Below, piece by piece: positions 20,952 through 29,119 of a stretch of 64,000 bases of DNA. The notes below the pieces were generated by a model, which had not been told where the DNA came from, did not search any database, and saw only the letters and a list, made by a program, of their open reading frames with translations. The stretch covers positions 3,671,507 to 3,735,506 of the forward strand of contig NZ_CP018839.1 in the NCBI RefSeq assembly GCF_001922305.1. The letters run 5' to 3'. Position numbers and translations under genes: made by a program. The DNA comes from Thauera chlorobenzoica (GTDB lineage: Bacteria > Pseudomonadota > Gammaproteobacteria > Burkholderiales > Rhodocyclaceae). Position 1 is the first letter of the stretch, and each line of letters begins with the position of its first letter.

Positions 20952-22043
20952 TCATGCGACCAAACGCCCTATGTCTTCAGCATGCGCATGCTCGCGAACG
21001 ACGTCGTCGCGCTCCGGATTGAGCGTGACCGCGCCGACTGGCGTCCAGTCGCGTGTCCCACGGGACCAGCGAGCAGGGTTGCGCTCTCGGGCCTGGAGGT
21101 ACGTCTGATGCCGTGCCGCCAGGATCGCGGTGTCCTCCCGCGCGTGTCGCTGCCCCGGCGTGACGTAGCGGATGCCGCTGTGGCGATGCTCGAAGTTGTA
21201 CCAGCGCACGAAGTCGCGTCCCCAGAGGCGGGCGTCTTCAAGGGTGGCGAAGCCGCGCACCGGGAATTCGGGGCGGTACTTGGCCGTTTTGAAGAGCGAC
21301 TCGACGAAGGCGTTGTCATCAGAAACACGAGGGCGTGAGTACGACGGCTTGACGCCCAGCCAATGCAGCATGGCGAGCACCGTGGTTGCCTTGAGCGTGC
21401 TGCCGTTGTCGCCGTGGAGCACGGGCTTGTCGGTCATCGCGTGGAGGCCTTCGGCCAGCGCGGTGCGCTTGAGCAGGCTCACCGCGTGGTCGGCGTCGTC
21501 GGCCTCATGGATCTCCCAGCCGACGATCTTGCGGCTGTAGAGGTCCTGGATCAGGTAGAGGTAGAACCAGCGTCCCTGCACCTGCGTCGGCAGGTAGGTC
21601 ATGTCCCAGCACCAGACCTGGCCCGGCGCGGTGGCCACATGCGTAGTCGGCGTACGCGAGCGCTGAGGCGCCCGGGTGCGGCCCCGGTGACGGGTTTGCC
21701 CGTGGGCACGCAACACACGCTGGAAGCTCGACTCGCTGGCGATATAGACGCCTTCGTCAGCGAGCGTCGGCACGATCCGCGCCGGCGGCTGATCGGCGAA
21801 ACGCGGCTCGTTGGCCACGGCCAGGACGCGGGCGCGCTCCGCCTCGGTGAGCGCATGCGCGGGCGTCGGGCGTTCGGCCAAGGGCCGGCGGTCGCCTACA
21901 TGCAGGCCATCCTCGGCCTTCCAGCGTTGCAGGGTGCGAACGGTGATGCCGGCGACCTCGCACGCCGGGCGCAAGCGCGCACCCGCTGCGTGCGCGGTGT
22001 CGATGTGGTGGACCATCATTTGGCGATCTTCCAGGCCGATCAT
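20952..22043 (-). CDS. IS3-like transposase OrfB (rve/DDE integrase core)
   Basis: A 363-residue retroviral-type integrase-core transposase. An N-terminal HTH-like region (ACEVAGITVRTLQRWK) and an HTH_21-like region (FQRVLRAHGQTRHRG) precede the catalytic core: QVWCWDMTYLPTQ (first Asp), VLHGDNGSTLK (second Asp) and DNAFVESLFKTAKYRPEF (Glu), then FVRWYNFEHRHSGIRYVTPGQRH. The ATG at 22043 overlaps the orfA stop by 4 bases (ATGA). The frame is open further upstream across orfA, so expression by programmed frameshifting is also possible. Confidence 0.9.
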   Translation of the reverse strand: MIGLEDRQMMVHHIDTAHAAGARLRPACEVAGITVRTLQRWKAEDGLHVGDRRPLAERPTPAHALTEAERARVLAVANEPRFADQPPARIVPTLADEGVYIASESSFQRVLRAHGQTRHRGRTRAPQRSRTPTTHVATAPGQVWCWDMTYLPTQVQGRWFYLYLIQDLYSRKIVGWEIHEADDADHAVSLLKRTALAEGLHAMTDKPVLHGDNGSTLKATTVLAMLHWLGVKPSYSRPRVSDDNAFVESLFKTAKYRPEFPVRGFATLEDARLWGRDFVRWYNFEHRHSGIRYVTPGQRHAREDTAILAARHQTYLQARERNPARWSRGTRDWTPVGAVTLNPERDDVVREHAHAEDIGRLVA

Positions 22044-22522
22044 GCGTCCTCGTCCTTGTCCTTCGGAAAGATCGCCTCGAGCTTTTTTGACAGCACCAGC
22101 AGCGCGGCGGCTTCGGCCAGGGCCTTTTCCTTGCGGCGCAGGTCGCGCTCGAGTTCCTTGATGCGGCGCCGGTCGGCCTTCTTCTCGCGGTGGCTGATCC
22201 GCGCGGCGTCCTCGGGGTCGGCCAGCGCCTGCGTAGCCGCTGAGCGCCATTGCTCGAGCTCCTGCGGATACACCCCGTTCTCGCGGCACCAGGCGCTCTT
22301 GCTGGCCTCGTCCATCGCGGCGGTGACCAGCACCGCCTCGAATCGGGCCGGCGCTGTCCAAGCCCGCTCGCGAGCGGGCTTGGACAGCGCATCCGCGCGC
22401 CACCGCTCCAGCGTCGCCGTTGAAATGCTCAGTTCGCGGGAAACCGTCTCCACCGATGCGCTCTCCGGGGGCAACAACCGTGCTACCGCTTTGTCCTTGA
22501 ATGCTTGTCCGTATCTGGCCAC
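22040..22522 (-). CDS. IS3-like transposase OrfA (HTH subunit)
   Basis: A 160-residue protein with a transposase-8-type HTH (FKDKAVARLLPPESASVETV, then ISTATLERWRADAL) and a C-terminal coiled-coil region rich in Arg, Glu and Lys (ISHREKKADRRRIKELERDL) that would mediate multimerisation with OrfB. It ends in ATGA shared with orfB. The arrangement is standard for two-ORF IS3-like elements. Confidence 0.85.
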   Translation of the reverse strand: MARYGQAFKDKAVARLLPPESASVETVSRELSISTATLERWRADALSKPARERAWTAPARFEAVLVTAAMDEASKSAWCRENGVYPQELEQWRSAATQALADPEDAARISHREKKADRRRIKELERDLRRKEKALAEAAALLVLSKKLEAIFPKDKDEDA

Positions 22523-22596
22523 TTCGTTCTTCCGTTATCGCCCTCAGGTTTCAGATTCTATCGAGGCGACAACTATCTTGACCCAGAGGGGAGTCG

Positions 22597-22895
22597 CTCG
22601 TGCGCTACAGCACCGATGGGCGCATCGAGATCGACAACAACGCCGCCGAACGAGCGCTGCGCACGGTCGCCCTGGGGCGGAAGAATTTCCTCTTCTCGGG
22701 CTCGGATGCGGGGGCGAGCGCGCGGCGGCAATCTACAGCCTGATTGGCACGGCCAAGCTCAACGGCCTCGACCCCGAGGCCTACCTGCGTCATGTGATCG
22801 GGCGCATCGCCGAGCATCCGGTCAACCGTGTCGATGACTTGTTGCCGTGGAAGGTCGAACTGAAGGTGCTGGCTCCCGAACAGAACTCCGCCTGA
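22597..22895 (+). pseudogene. IS66-family transposase (tnpC), C-terminal fragment with frameshift
   Basis: It continues the IS66 protein as [20 protein letters not shown] and [13 protein letters not shown], the conserved IS66 C-terminal signature with the catalytic Glu. At a G-run near 22710-22714 one G is missing relative to the family frame; the correct continuation ([20 protein letters not shown] and RIAEHPVNRVDDLLPW) lies in another frame and ends at 22895. The frameshift is either a real decay mutation or a homopolymer sequencing error. Confidence 0.85.
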
Positions 22896-23152
22896 TGAAG
22901 CAGTCCGCCGCCGACCCGCTGGCAATGCTGAAGAACGTGGATTGGTTGATCTCGAATGGTGGCGAGATCACGCTCGGCGCGTTCGGTCCGGTCGAGTGTG
23001 CCGCCTCCGCGAGTGACGAGAGTGATTACCTGGCGATGCTACAGCGCCGCGACGGGGAATCCCTCTACCAGCTTCTGACCCGCCTAGATGCCGCCATCGC
23101 CCGTACATGGGGCGCGGGCGAGTTCACCGACGAGATCAACCCGGACTGCTGA
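22895..23152 (+). CDS. Small IS66-associated protein
   Basis: An 85-residue protein whose ATG overlaps the tnpC stop (TGATG at 22893-22897). It begins MKQSAADPLAMLKNVDWLIS and ends GAGEFTDEINPDC. Small ORFs of this kind commonly follow tnpC in some IS66 elements; their function is unknown. It lies before the right end of the element, near the terminal sequence ending GCTTAC at 23186, whose complement GTAAGC resembles IS66 ends. Probably passive cargo of a dead element. Confidence 0.6.
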   Translation: MKQSAADPLAMLKNVDWLISNGGEITLGAFGPVECAASASDESDYLAMLQRRDGESLYQLLTRLDAAIARTWGAGEFTDEINPDC

Positions 23153-23346
23153 AACTCAAGCAAGACGGCGCTCGTCGGACGCTTACGATATAACGACATA
23201 GCCTTTACCCACCACGACGGTGTGAATTCGTATTACTCCCTTAAAATGCTCTCGCCAAAAATGTTCAGAATGCAGCGTTCTCATTTAAAATTGCAAACCC
23301 CTCTGAAGTGACGAGGGGCAACTCCATTGGAACATCTCCAGACATC
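23153..23346. other. IS66 right end and TetR upstream region
   Basis: The IS66 right terminus is at about 23186 (ending CGGACGCTTAC). The next 160 bp precede the TetR gene and should hold its promoter; I see AT-rich segments but no clear -35/-10 pair and no ATAC-N10-GTAT box. Confidence 0.45.
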
Positions 23347-23660
23347 ATGAGAAAGCTGAACAAGAAGGAAGAGCAGAGGAAGGCCAGCACCGAGAATATA
23401 CTCACCTGCGCGCTCGATCTTTTCGTCAAAAATGGCTACCGTGCGACGACGATCGACATGATCGCAGCAAGAGCAGGACTGACCAAGGGCGCGATCTACT
23501 TCTACTTCAAGACCAAAGACGCAATCATGCTGATGCTCCTTGGGGAGGCAGAAAAGTACATTGTTGATCCGATCGAGGAGTACATGGCGAACGAAGGGCC
23601 GCACGCTGACGCCAAACTGGTGAAATTCATCAATACGCAAGCACTCCTCGGGGTGACTAA
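23347..23660 (+). pseudogene. mbdR: TetR-family repressor (MbdR-like), 5' part, cut by IS5-family element
   Basis: Encodes the DNA-binding half of a TetR protein: LTCALDLFVKNGYRATTIDM, IAARAGLTKGAIYFYFKTKD, the canonical TetR helix-turn-helix. The ATG at 23347 is the likely start. At 23657-23660 (CTAA) the frame enters the IS and ends after 109 residues (GVTNRMLI stop). Joining to 25052 gives a 220-residue protein through ...LLGVTKPQHVLLLILVSID. The N-terminal HTH alone lacks the dimerisation/ligand domain and should not repress. The gene lies upstream of the divergent reductase operon, whose operator matches the MbdR box; identity as MbdR is inferred from this context. Confidence 0.85.
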
Positions 23661-25047
23661 CAGGATGTTGATTTAATAGGTTTTCCAGCATCCATGCGGG
23701 TTGTGAGGCTGATATAATTACATCTGCATTAAGAAACTGATTATTCTCATGCGCGGCATCGACCATAAACAGAACGCCCTGTTCAGCTACGTCAATATCG
23801 AAGACCGCATTGACCGGGATCATCCGTTGCGCCGGATCAAAACGCTGGCCGATATGGTTCTGCGCACGATGTCGCCGCAATTCGATGCGTTGTATGCCGA
23901 TGGTGGCCGCCCGTCGATTGCACCGGAACGCTTGTTGCGGGCGTCGCTGTTGCAATGTCTGTTTTCGATTCGCTCGGAGCGTGCGCTGGTCGAGCATATC
24001 GATTTCAACATGATGTTCCGGTGGTTCGTCGGCATGACGCTGGACGAGCCGGTCTGGGATCACTCGACGTTCAGCGCCAATCGCGAGCGGCTCCTCAAGG
24101 AGAGCGTGATGCGCGAGTTCTTCGGTGGCGTGGTGGCGATCGCCGAATGGGCCGAGCTGGTGTCGGACGAGCATTTCAGTGTCGACGGCTCGCTGTTGCG
24201 GGCGTGGGCCTCGCACAAGAGCATGATGGCCCGGGACGGCTCCGACGAGCCGCCCGGACCGGATCAGGGACGCAACCCCGAGGTGGACTTTCGCGGCAAG
24301 AAGCGCTCGAACAAGACGCACGTCTCGCGCACCGACCCGCAGGCCCTGCTCGCCAGCAAGGGCGGCGGCGTGGCGTACCTGAGCTACACCACGCATGCGT
24401 TGGCCGAGAATCGTCACGGTCTGATCGTCGATGTCCACACTACGACCGCCACCGGAACCGCTGAGCGTGAGGCGGCGTTGGTGATGGCCAGGCGCAGCAT
24501 CAAGCCCGGCAATTCGGCGCACAAGCCGACGCTGGCGGCCGACCGGGGGTACGACACCGCCGAGTTCATCGCCGCGCTCGAGCCGCTGGGCATTGCCCCG
24601 CATGTCGCGGCCAAGGTCAAGGGCAGCGCCGTGCCCAATGAGGTGAAGTCGTCCCCCGGTTACGCGGTCAGCCTGCGCCGACGCAAGATGATCGAAGAGG
24701 CCTTTGGCTGGGCGAAGGATATCGGCACGCTGCGCCATGCGATGGCGCGTGGGCTGGATCGAATCCGTGCGCATGCGTTGCTCAATTTCTCGGCTTATAA
24801 CCTGACGAGATTGGGCAATCTGCTGGCGCCGTAATTCGCGGGCGCCCTGGCGCCCTGCGGATGGGAAACGTTGTAGTCGAAAAACCATGTCTTTGCGGCG
24901 ACAGGAGCGCTGCTGATTTGCGGTAGCACAATCGACGGAAAAGTCAGCTTGAATCGGCATGATCACGGGGAAAGCGGGCGATTTTCAAAGTCGATTTTTC
25001 CCCGGGGACTGGAAACCGAAGGTGAACCCGAGATTTTCAACACCCTG
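23661..25047 (+). mobile_element. IS5-family insertion sequence, 1387 bp
   Basis: Ends are CAGGATGTTGA (left) and CAGGGTGTTGA (right, reading inwards), 10 of 11 identical. The element is flanked by direct repeats CTAA at 23657-23660 and 25048-25051, the YTAR-type target of IS5 elements. It carries one transposase gene on the same strand as the interrupted TetR gene. Precise removal restores the TetR frame, confirming the boundaries. Confidence 0.92.
23749..24834 (+). CDS. IS5-family transposase
   Basis: A 361-residue DDE transposase. It has the N-terminal HPLRRIKTLADMVLRTMSPQ and APERLLRASLLQCLFSIRSE typical of IS5 proteins; FSVDGSLLRAWAS with the first catalytic Asp; LAADRGYDTAEFI with the second Asp; and RRRKMIEEAFGWAKDIGTLR with the Glu of the Y/R-E-K block. 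It appears intact, so the element is potentially active. Confidence 0.9.
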   Translation: MRGIDHKQNALFSYVNIEDRIDRDHPLRRIKTLADMVLRTMSPQFDALYADGGRPSIAPERLLRASLLQCLFSIRSERALVEHIDFNMMFRWFVGMTLDEPVWDHSTFSANRERLLKESVMREFFGGVVAIAEWAELVSDEHFSVDGSLLRAWASHKSMMARDGSDEPPGPDQGRNPEVDFRGKKRSNKTHVSRTDPQALLASKGGGVAYLSYTTHALAENRHGLIVDVHTTTATGTAEREAALVMARRSIKPGNSAHKPTLAADRGYDTAEFIAALEPLGIAPHVAAKVKGSAVPNEVKSSPGYAVSLRRRKMIEEAFGWAKDIGTLRHAMARGLDRIRAHALLNFSAYNLTRLGNLLAP

Positions 25048-25051
25048 CTAA

Positions 25052-25400
25052 GCCGCAGCATGTCCTATTGCTTATTCTTGTGTCTATCGATTTTTCCGGC
25101 GCCGGAGATGAAGTTGAGAAAAGGGCTAAAGCCATCTACCGTCGGATGTATGGGCACATCGAACAGTTGATTGCACAAGGCCAAACCGAAGGGGTATTTC
25201 GGTCTGATTGCGGTAGCGATGAGCTGGCGTCAATTGTGATGGCGGCCCATGACGGAGTACTCATTGAATGGTATCGGAGACCCAACGAACTAACGGGAAA
25301 GACCCTTACCAAAGCATTGAGATCGGTACTCCTCAATGGCTTGATTATGGAAAGCAAAAAAAACCTCACGATCGAAGCCGCTCGCAAGAAAGCGCTCTAA
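25052..25400 (+). pseudogene. mbdR: TetR-family repressor (MbdR-like), 3' part
   Basis: C-terminal ligand-binding/dimerisation domain of the IS-split regulator. It continues in frame from the 5' part: PQHVLLLILVSIDFSGAGDE, then AKAIYRRMYGHIEQLIAQGQ, VFRSDCGSDELASIVMAAHD and LNGLIMESKK. With its start removed it could be translated only from a weak internal TTG at 25068, so no functional protein is expected. Confidence 0.85.
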
Positions 25401-25754
25401 TAGCAGGACCTCCGCACTCGAACACTATGCGCCAGCACTCGCTAAGCAACTGATACTAAAGACACTCATCGCTAAGCCTGAATTCCAGTGAGCAGAAAAG
25501 GGACCAAAATTCGCTGGCTTCGACTAAGAGAAACTTTCAGGCGACACCGCCCGGCGCCTTGATTTTATTGATTAAATACATGGGTACATTATGCAAACAG
25601 AGTGCGTAAACCCTGATGCCTTGGCCTGTACAAAATTTGTGTAAAATGCTATTGATTTGGACGGGTAGCTGCCCACTCGAAAATTCCAAGCCCGTAGCTG
25701 CGGCAGCCCCCCCCCCCACCCCCCGCGATACGGAGTGTGGGCGAGACGCTGTCG
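25401..25754. other. Boundary region between catabolic island and GC-rich core
   Basis: A 354-bp stretch without a recognisable gene. It contains a short palindromic motif TGTACAAAATTTGTGTA (about 25628-25644), reminiscent of an IS end, and a C-tract interrupted by one A (about 25709-25726). Base composition changes abruptly here, from moderate GC on the left to very GC-rich on the right. Confidence 0.5.
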
Positions 25755-26726
25755 TCAGGAGGCGCGCAGTTCGGCGGTGAGCTTGCCCAGGTCCAGCGTG
25801 CGCGCGCGCTGCTCGATCTCGCCCGCGTAGTTCGCCTGCAGGCCGCGCGCCTGCTCGAACAGGCGGGCGAACATCGCCTTCAGGCCGGCGGCGTCGAGGC
25901 GGCGGCCTTCGCCGTAGTAGTGCAGCGCGACCTGGCCGATGGCGTAGGTGGTGGCGAAGGAGAACGCCGAGCCGGTGGCCTGGCTGCCGATCGCGCGTCC
26001 GAGCTTGCCGAAGGCCTTGCCGAGGAGGCCGCCGACCAGCTTGCGCCCGAGCTGCTCGATGTACTGCCCGGTCATCCCCACCCCGGTGGTGGCGAGGAAG
26101 TCCTTGATGTGGCCGCGATCAAGCTCGTAGCCGTGGGCCTTGCCGATGCGATAGACGAGGCGGATCTGCAGCGGAATGATCGCCATCGAGGCCATCGACT
26201 GCGGCAGCAGCTCGAGCGCGCCGTTGAGGATCGAGGCGTTGAGGATCATGCGTTCGAGCTCGCCGCGGTCGATGGCGGCGGACGCCGGCCCGGGCGCCGC
26301 GCCCGCGGCCTCGGCCTCCGGCGCCGCGGTCACCAACACCTCGGTCACCGGCGCCTGCGCCAGCGCTTCGGCCTCCTCGACGAAGCGCCCGGCCGCGCCG
26401 CGCTCGAGTCCGAGGAGGGCGGCGAGACGTTCGAGGAAGGCAGCTTCCTGGGGGTTGCGGTTGCCGTCGGCCTCGCACACTCCAACCGCGAGTTCGAAGG
26501 CGAGCTGACGCAGCGCCGCGCTGTCGAGCTCGGCGACCACCGCCTCGAGGCCGAGACGGCCGAGCAGCACGTCCTGGTACAGCGCGATGAAGTCGATCTC
26601 GGCGTCGCGGCCGAGCGATTCGGCGACCTTGCGCACGTGCTCACGCTCGCTGCCGTCCTGGGCGCCGTCGGCGAAGGCGGCCATCAGGCACACGGCGATG
26701 ATGGAACGGGCTTGCTCGGGGGTCAT
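25755..26726 (-). CDS. TerB-like domain protein with C-terminal membrane-associated domain
   Basis: A 323-residue protein. Residues 1 to about 125 look like a TerB/TerB-like all-helical domain (ARSIIAVCLMAAFADGAQDG, then ELAVGVCEADGNRNPQEAAF), whose acidic pairs resemble TerB metal-binding positions. After an Ala/Pro-rich linker, the C-terminal half (ILNASILNGALELLPQS, MASMAIIPLQIRLVYRIGKA) resembles the DUF697 domain found in YcjF-like proteins. I chose the ATG at 26726, preceded by GGAGAG. Its role is unknown; related proteins are linked to envelope stress or tellurite resistance. It is divergent from the PepSY gene. Confidence 0.65.
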   Translation of the reverse strand: MTPEQARSIIAVCLMAAFADGAQDGSEREHVRKVAESLGRDAEIDFIALYQDVLLGRLGLEAVVAELDSAALRQLAFELAVGVCEADGNRNPQEAAFLERLAALLGLERGAAGRFVEEAEALAQAPVTEVLVTAAPEAEAAGAAPGPASAAIDRGELERMILNASILNGALELLPQSMASMAIIPLQIRLVYRIGKAHGYELDRGHIKDFLATTGVGMTGQYIEQLGRKLVGGLLGKAFGKLGRAIGSQATGSAFSFATTYAIGQVALHYYGEGRRLDAAGLKAMFARLFEQARGLQANYAGEIEQRARTLDLGKLTAELRAS

Positions 26727-26957
26727 GGGGGGCTCTCCTTTTCGATCGGTCGTCAATCGGCCGCCGGATGCGCAGTGCGCACAGGCGCTCCAGCGCCCTG
26801 CGCAGCTGCGTCACCGGCGCCGGCCGGAGGCGAAAGTATGACCCGAAACATGAACCGGAAATGAACGCGCGCTTCAGCATCGGTTCAGACCCGCCGGCGC
26901 AGGATGGCGCCACGGTCGAAGGAAAGACCGCGATCCACACCAACCGGAGAAGCCATC

Positions 26958-27617
26958 ATGCGTGCCACCACTCTCATCACCACCCTCCTCCTCGGCGCCG
27001 GCATCCTCGCCGGTGGCGCCGTGCTCATCCCCGCCCTCGCCCAGAACGGCACCGGCAGTGCCATCGGCATTTCCGCCGCCACCGGCCAGGACGGCTGGCT
27101 GACGCTGCACGAGGTCCAGCTCAAGCTCGAAGCCCTCGGCTATCGCGAACTGACGAAGATCGAGCGCGACGACGACAAGTACGAAGTCAAGGCCATCGAT
27201 GCGCAAGGACAGCGGGTGGAACTCGACGTCGATCCGCTCACCGGCGCCATCCTCGGCACCGAAGTCAAGCGCAGCAAAGGCAGCCGCAGCGACACCGAGC
27301 AGGCCTCCTGGCTGACGCTGCACCAGGTCCAGGTCAAGCTCGAAGCCACCGGCTACCGCGACATCCAGGAGATCGAGCGCGAACGCGACCACTACCAGGC
27401 CAAGGCCACCGATGCCCAAGGGCAGCGGGTGAAGCTGGCGATCGACCCCCGCAGCGGCGACGTCCTCGACACCGACGTCAAGCGCAGCCGGGGCGATGAC
27501 CGCCGTAGTGCGGACGAGCCGCGGACCCGACTCACCGTCGATCCCTACAGCGGCGACGTCATCGAAGGCACCGCCGCCGAGCGCGCCACCAACCCCACCG
27601 CCCCCGCCACCAAGTAA
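26958..27617 (+). CDS. Secreted protein with tandem PepSY domains
   Basis: A 219-residue exported protein. A Sec signal peptide (TLITTLLLGAGILAGGAVLI, cleavage after ALA) is followed by two tandem PepSY repeats of about 65 residues: WLTLHEVQLKLEALGYRELT... and WLTLHQVQVKLEATGYRDIQ..., each ending LDVDP/LAIDP-(L/R)-(T/S)-G. A third partial repeat (TVDPYSGDVIEG) precedes a Thr/Pro-rich tail. PepSY proteins often partner with membrane flavocytochromes and two-component systems; here both follow on the same strand. A strong terminator hairpin follows at 27628. Confidence 0.85.
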   Translation: MRATTLITTLLLGAGILAGGAVLIPALAQNGTGSAIGISAATGQDGWLTLHEVQLKLEALGYRELTKIERDDDKYEVKAIDAQGQRVELDVDPLTGAILGTEVKRSKGSRSDTEQASWLTLHQVQVKLEATGYRDIQEIERERDHYQAKATDAQGQRVKLAIDPRSGDVLDTDVKRSRGDDRRSADEPRTRLTVDPYSGDVIEGTAAERATNPTAPATK

Positions 27618-27627
27618 GCCGCCCCCG

Positions 27628-27665
27628 CGGGGCGCCGCGCAACGCCGGCGCCCCGCCTTTTTCTG
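27628..27665 (+). terminator. Rho-independent terminator after the PepSY gene
   Basis: Perfect stem CGGGGCGCCG / CGGCGCCCCG with an 8-base loop (27628-27655), followed by CC and five Ts (27658-27662). It lies between the PepSY stop and the flavocytochrome gene, so the latter may be expressed partly by readthrough or from its own promoter. Confidence 0.8.
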
Positions 27666-27676
27666 GAGCCACTGCC

Positions 27677-28996
27677 ATGATTCCCGCCCTGTCGGCCTTC
27701 ATCGGCCTCATCGTCCTTGCCTGGGGCGTGGGTGTCCCCGCCCTCGACTCCGCCGCCGGCGCCCTGCCCTGGGCGGTGCGCGAGCAGGCGCTTTACCTCA
27801 GCGGCCTGCTCGCAATCGGGCTGATGTCGCTGGCGATGGTGCTCGCCACCCGCCCGGCCTGGCTGGAACGCCCGCTCGGCGGGCTGGACCGCATTTTCCG
27901 CATGCACAAGTGGGCCGGCATCCTCGCCGGCGTGTTCGCCGCGCTGCACTGGCTGATCGAGCTGTCCGACGACCTGATCAAGTCGATCTTCGGCCGCGGC
28001 GAGCGCCCGCACGAGGAAGAATTCGGCGGCCTGCTCGACAACCTGCGCGAAGCCGGCGAGGAGCTCGGCGAGTTCGCCATCTACCTGATGCTGGCGATGG
28101 TCGTGCTCAGCCTGCTGAAGCGCTTCCCGTACAAATTCTGGCGCCATCTCCACCGCGCCATGCCGGTACTCTACCTGATGCTCGCCTTCCATGCCGCGGT
28201 GCTCGCCCCGGTCGAATACTGGACCCAGCCCGCGGGTGCGCTGCTCGCCCTGCTGCTGGCTGCCGGCACGGTCGCTGCGGCGCTGTCGCTGGGCGGGCGG
28301 ATCGGCCGCGAGCGCCGCGTGCACGGCGTGGTTACCGCCGTGTCTTCGCCCGCGCCCGACGTCACCGAAGTGGAATGCCGCCTCGACGGCGACTGGCGCG
28401 GGCACCGTGCCGGGCAGTTCGCCTTCGTCGGCTTCGAGCGCTTCGAAGGCGCCCACCCCTTCACCATCGCCAGCGCCGACCGCGGCGACCGCACGCTGCG
28501 CTTCCAGATCAAGGCCCTGGGCGACTACACCCGCCGGCTCTCGAGCCGGGTCGCGGTCGGACAGGCGGTCACCGTCGAAGGCCCCTACGGCCGCTTCGTC
28601 CTCGGCCGCCACGACCGCCAGGCGCGCCAGATCTGGGTCGCCGGCGGGATCGGCATCACCCCCTTCCTCGCCTGGCTCGAGACCCTGCACACCCGCCCGG
28701 ACGAGGCGCCGGCCGCCGACCTGCATTACAGTACCCGCGATCGGGCCCACGACCCCTTCGTCGCCCGCCTCGAAACCCTGTGCGCCGGACTGCCTGCGGT
28801 GACGCTGCACATCCACGACAGCAGCACGGACGGCCTGCTCACCGCCGAGCGCCTGTCCGCGCTGCACGACGCGCGCCAGCGCGCCGAAGTCTGGTTCTGC
28901 GGGCCGCGCGGATTCGCCGAGCAGCTGCGCGCGGGGCTGGCCCGTGCCTGGGGGCGGCGGCTGCGCTTCCACCAGGAAGCGTTCGAGCTGCGCTGA
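27677..28996 (+). CDS. Ferric-reductase-like transmembrane flavocytochrome
   Basis: A 439-residue membrane protein. The N-terminal half has about six membrane segments, with haem-ligand-type His residues in MHKWAGILAGVFAALHWLIE and HLHRAMPVLYLMLAFHAAVL. The C-terminal half is a ferredoxin-reductase module: FAD motif HPFTIASADRGDR, EGPYGRFVLGR, and NAD(P) motif WVAGGIGITPFLAWLETL, ending in FHQEAFELR. It would move electrons from NAD(P)H through FAD and haem across the membrane to iron or another acceptor. It stands between the PepSY protein and a two-component pair, a common set in this group. The exact acceptor is unknown. Confidence 0.85.
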   Translation: MIPALSAFIGLIVLAWGVGVPALDSAAGALPWAVREQALYLSGLLAIGLMSLAMVLATRPAWLERPLGGLDRIFRMHKWAGILAGVFAALHWLIELSDDLIKSIFGRGERPHEEEFGGLLDNLREAGEELGEFAIYLMLAMVVLSLLKRFPYKFWRHLHRAMPVLYLMLAFHAAVLAPVEYWTQPAGALLALLLAAGTVAAALSLGGRIGRERRVHGVVTAVSSPAPDVTEVECRLDGDWRGHRAGQFAFVGFERFEGAHPFTIASADRGDRTLRFQIKALGDYTRRLSSRVAVGQAVTVEGPYGRFVLGRHDRQARQIWVAGGIGITPFLAWLETLHTRPDEAPAADLHYSTRDRAHDPFVARLETLCAGLPAVTLHIHDSSTDGLLTAERLSALHDARQRAEVWFCGPRGFAEQLRAGLARAWGRRLRFHQEAFELR

Positions 28997-29119
28997 AGCC
29001 GCGCCTGCCGCGCTGCGGCCGCCGAGGCGGCTGCGGCGCGGGGCGGACGCCGGACCGCAACCGCGGACGCAGGGTGCGAAGGACCGGTGGAAACTACTGC
29101 GCAAGAAAGGACGGCAACG

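Larger units (their letters stand above)
20924..22588 (-). mobile_element. IS3-like insertion sequence inside the IS66 remnant
   Basis: Two ORFs (orfA, orfB) lie between perfect 19-bp inverted repeats GTCAAGATAGTTGTCGCCT (20930-20948 and 22564-22582). An 8-bp direct repeat GGGAGTCG flanks the element at 20916-20923 and 22589-22596, each 6 bp outside the inverted repeat. Removing the element and one repeat copy restores the IS66 reading frame exactly. An 8-bp duplication is longer than the 3-5 bp usual for IS3 elements. Confidence 0.82.

Noticed and set aside
25628..25644. IS-end-like palindrome TGTACAAAATTTGTGTA
   Set aside because: No transposase, partner end or target duplication nearby; could be chance in an AT-rich patch.
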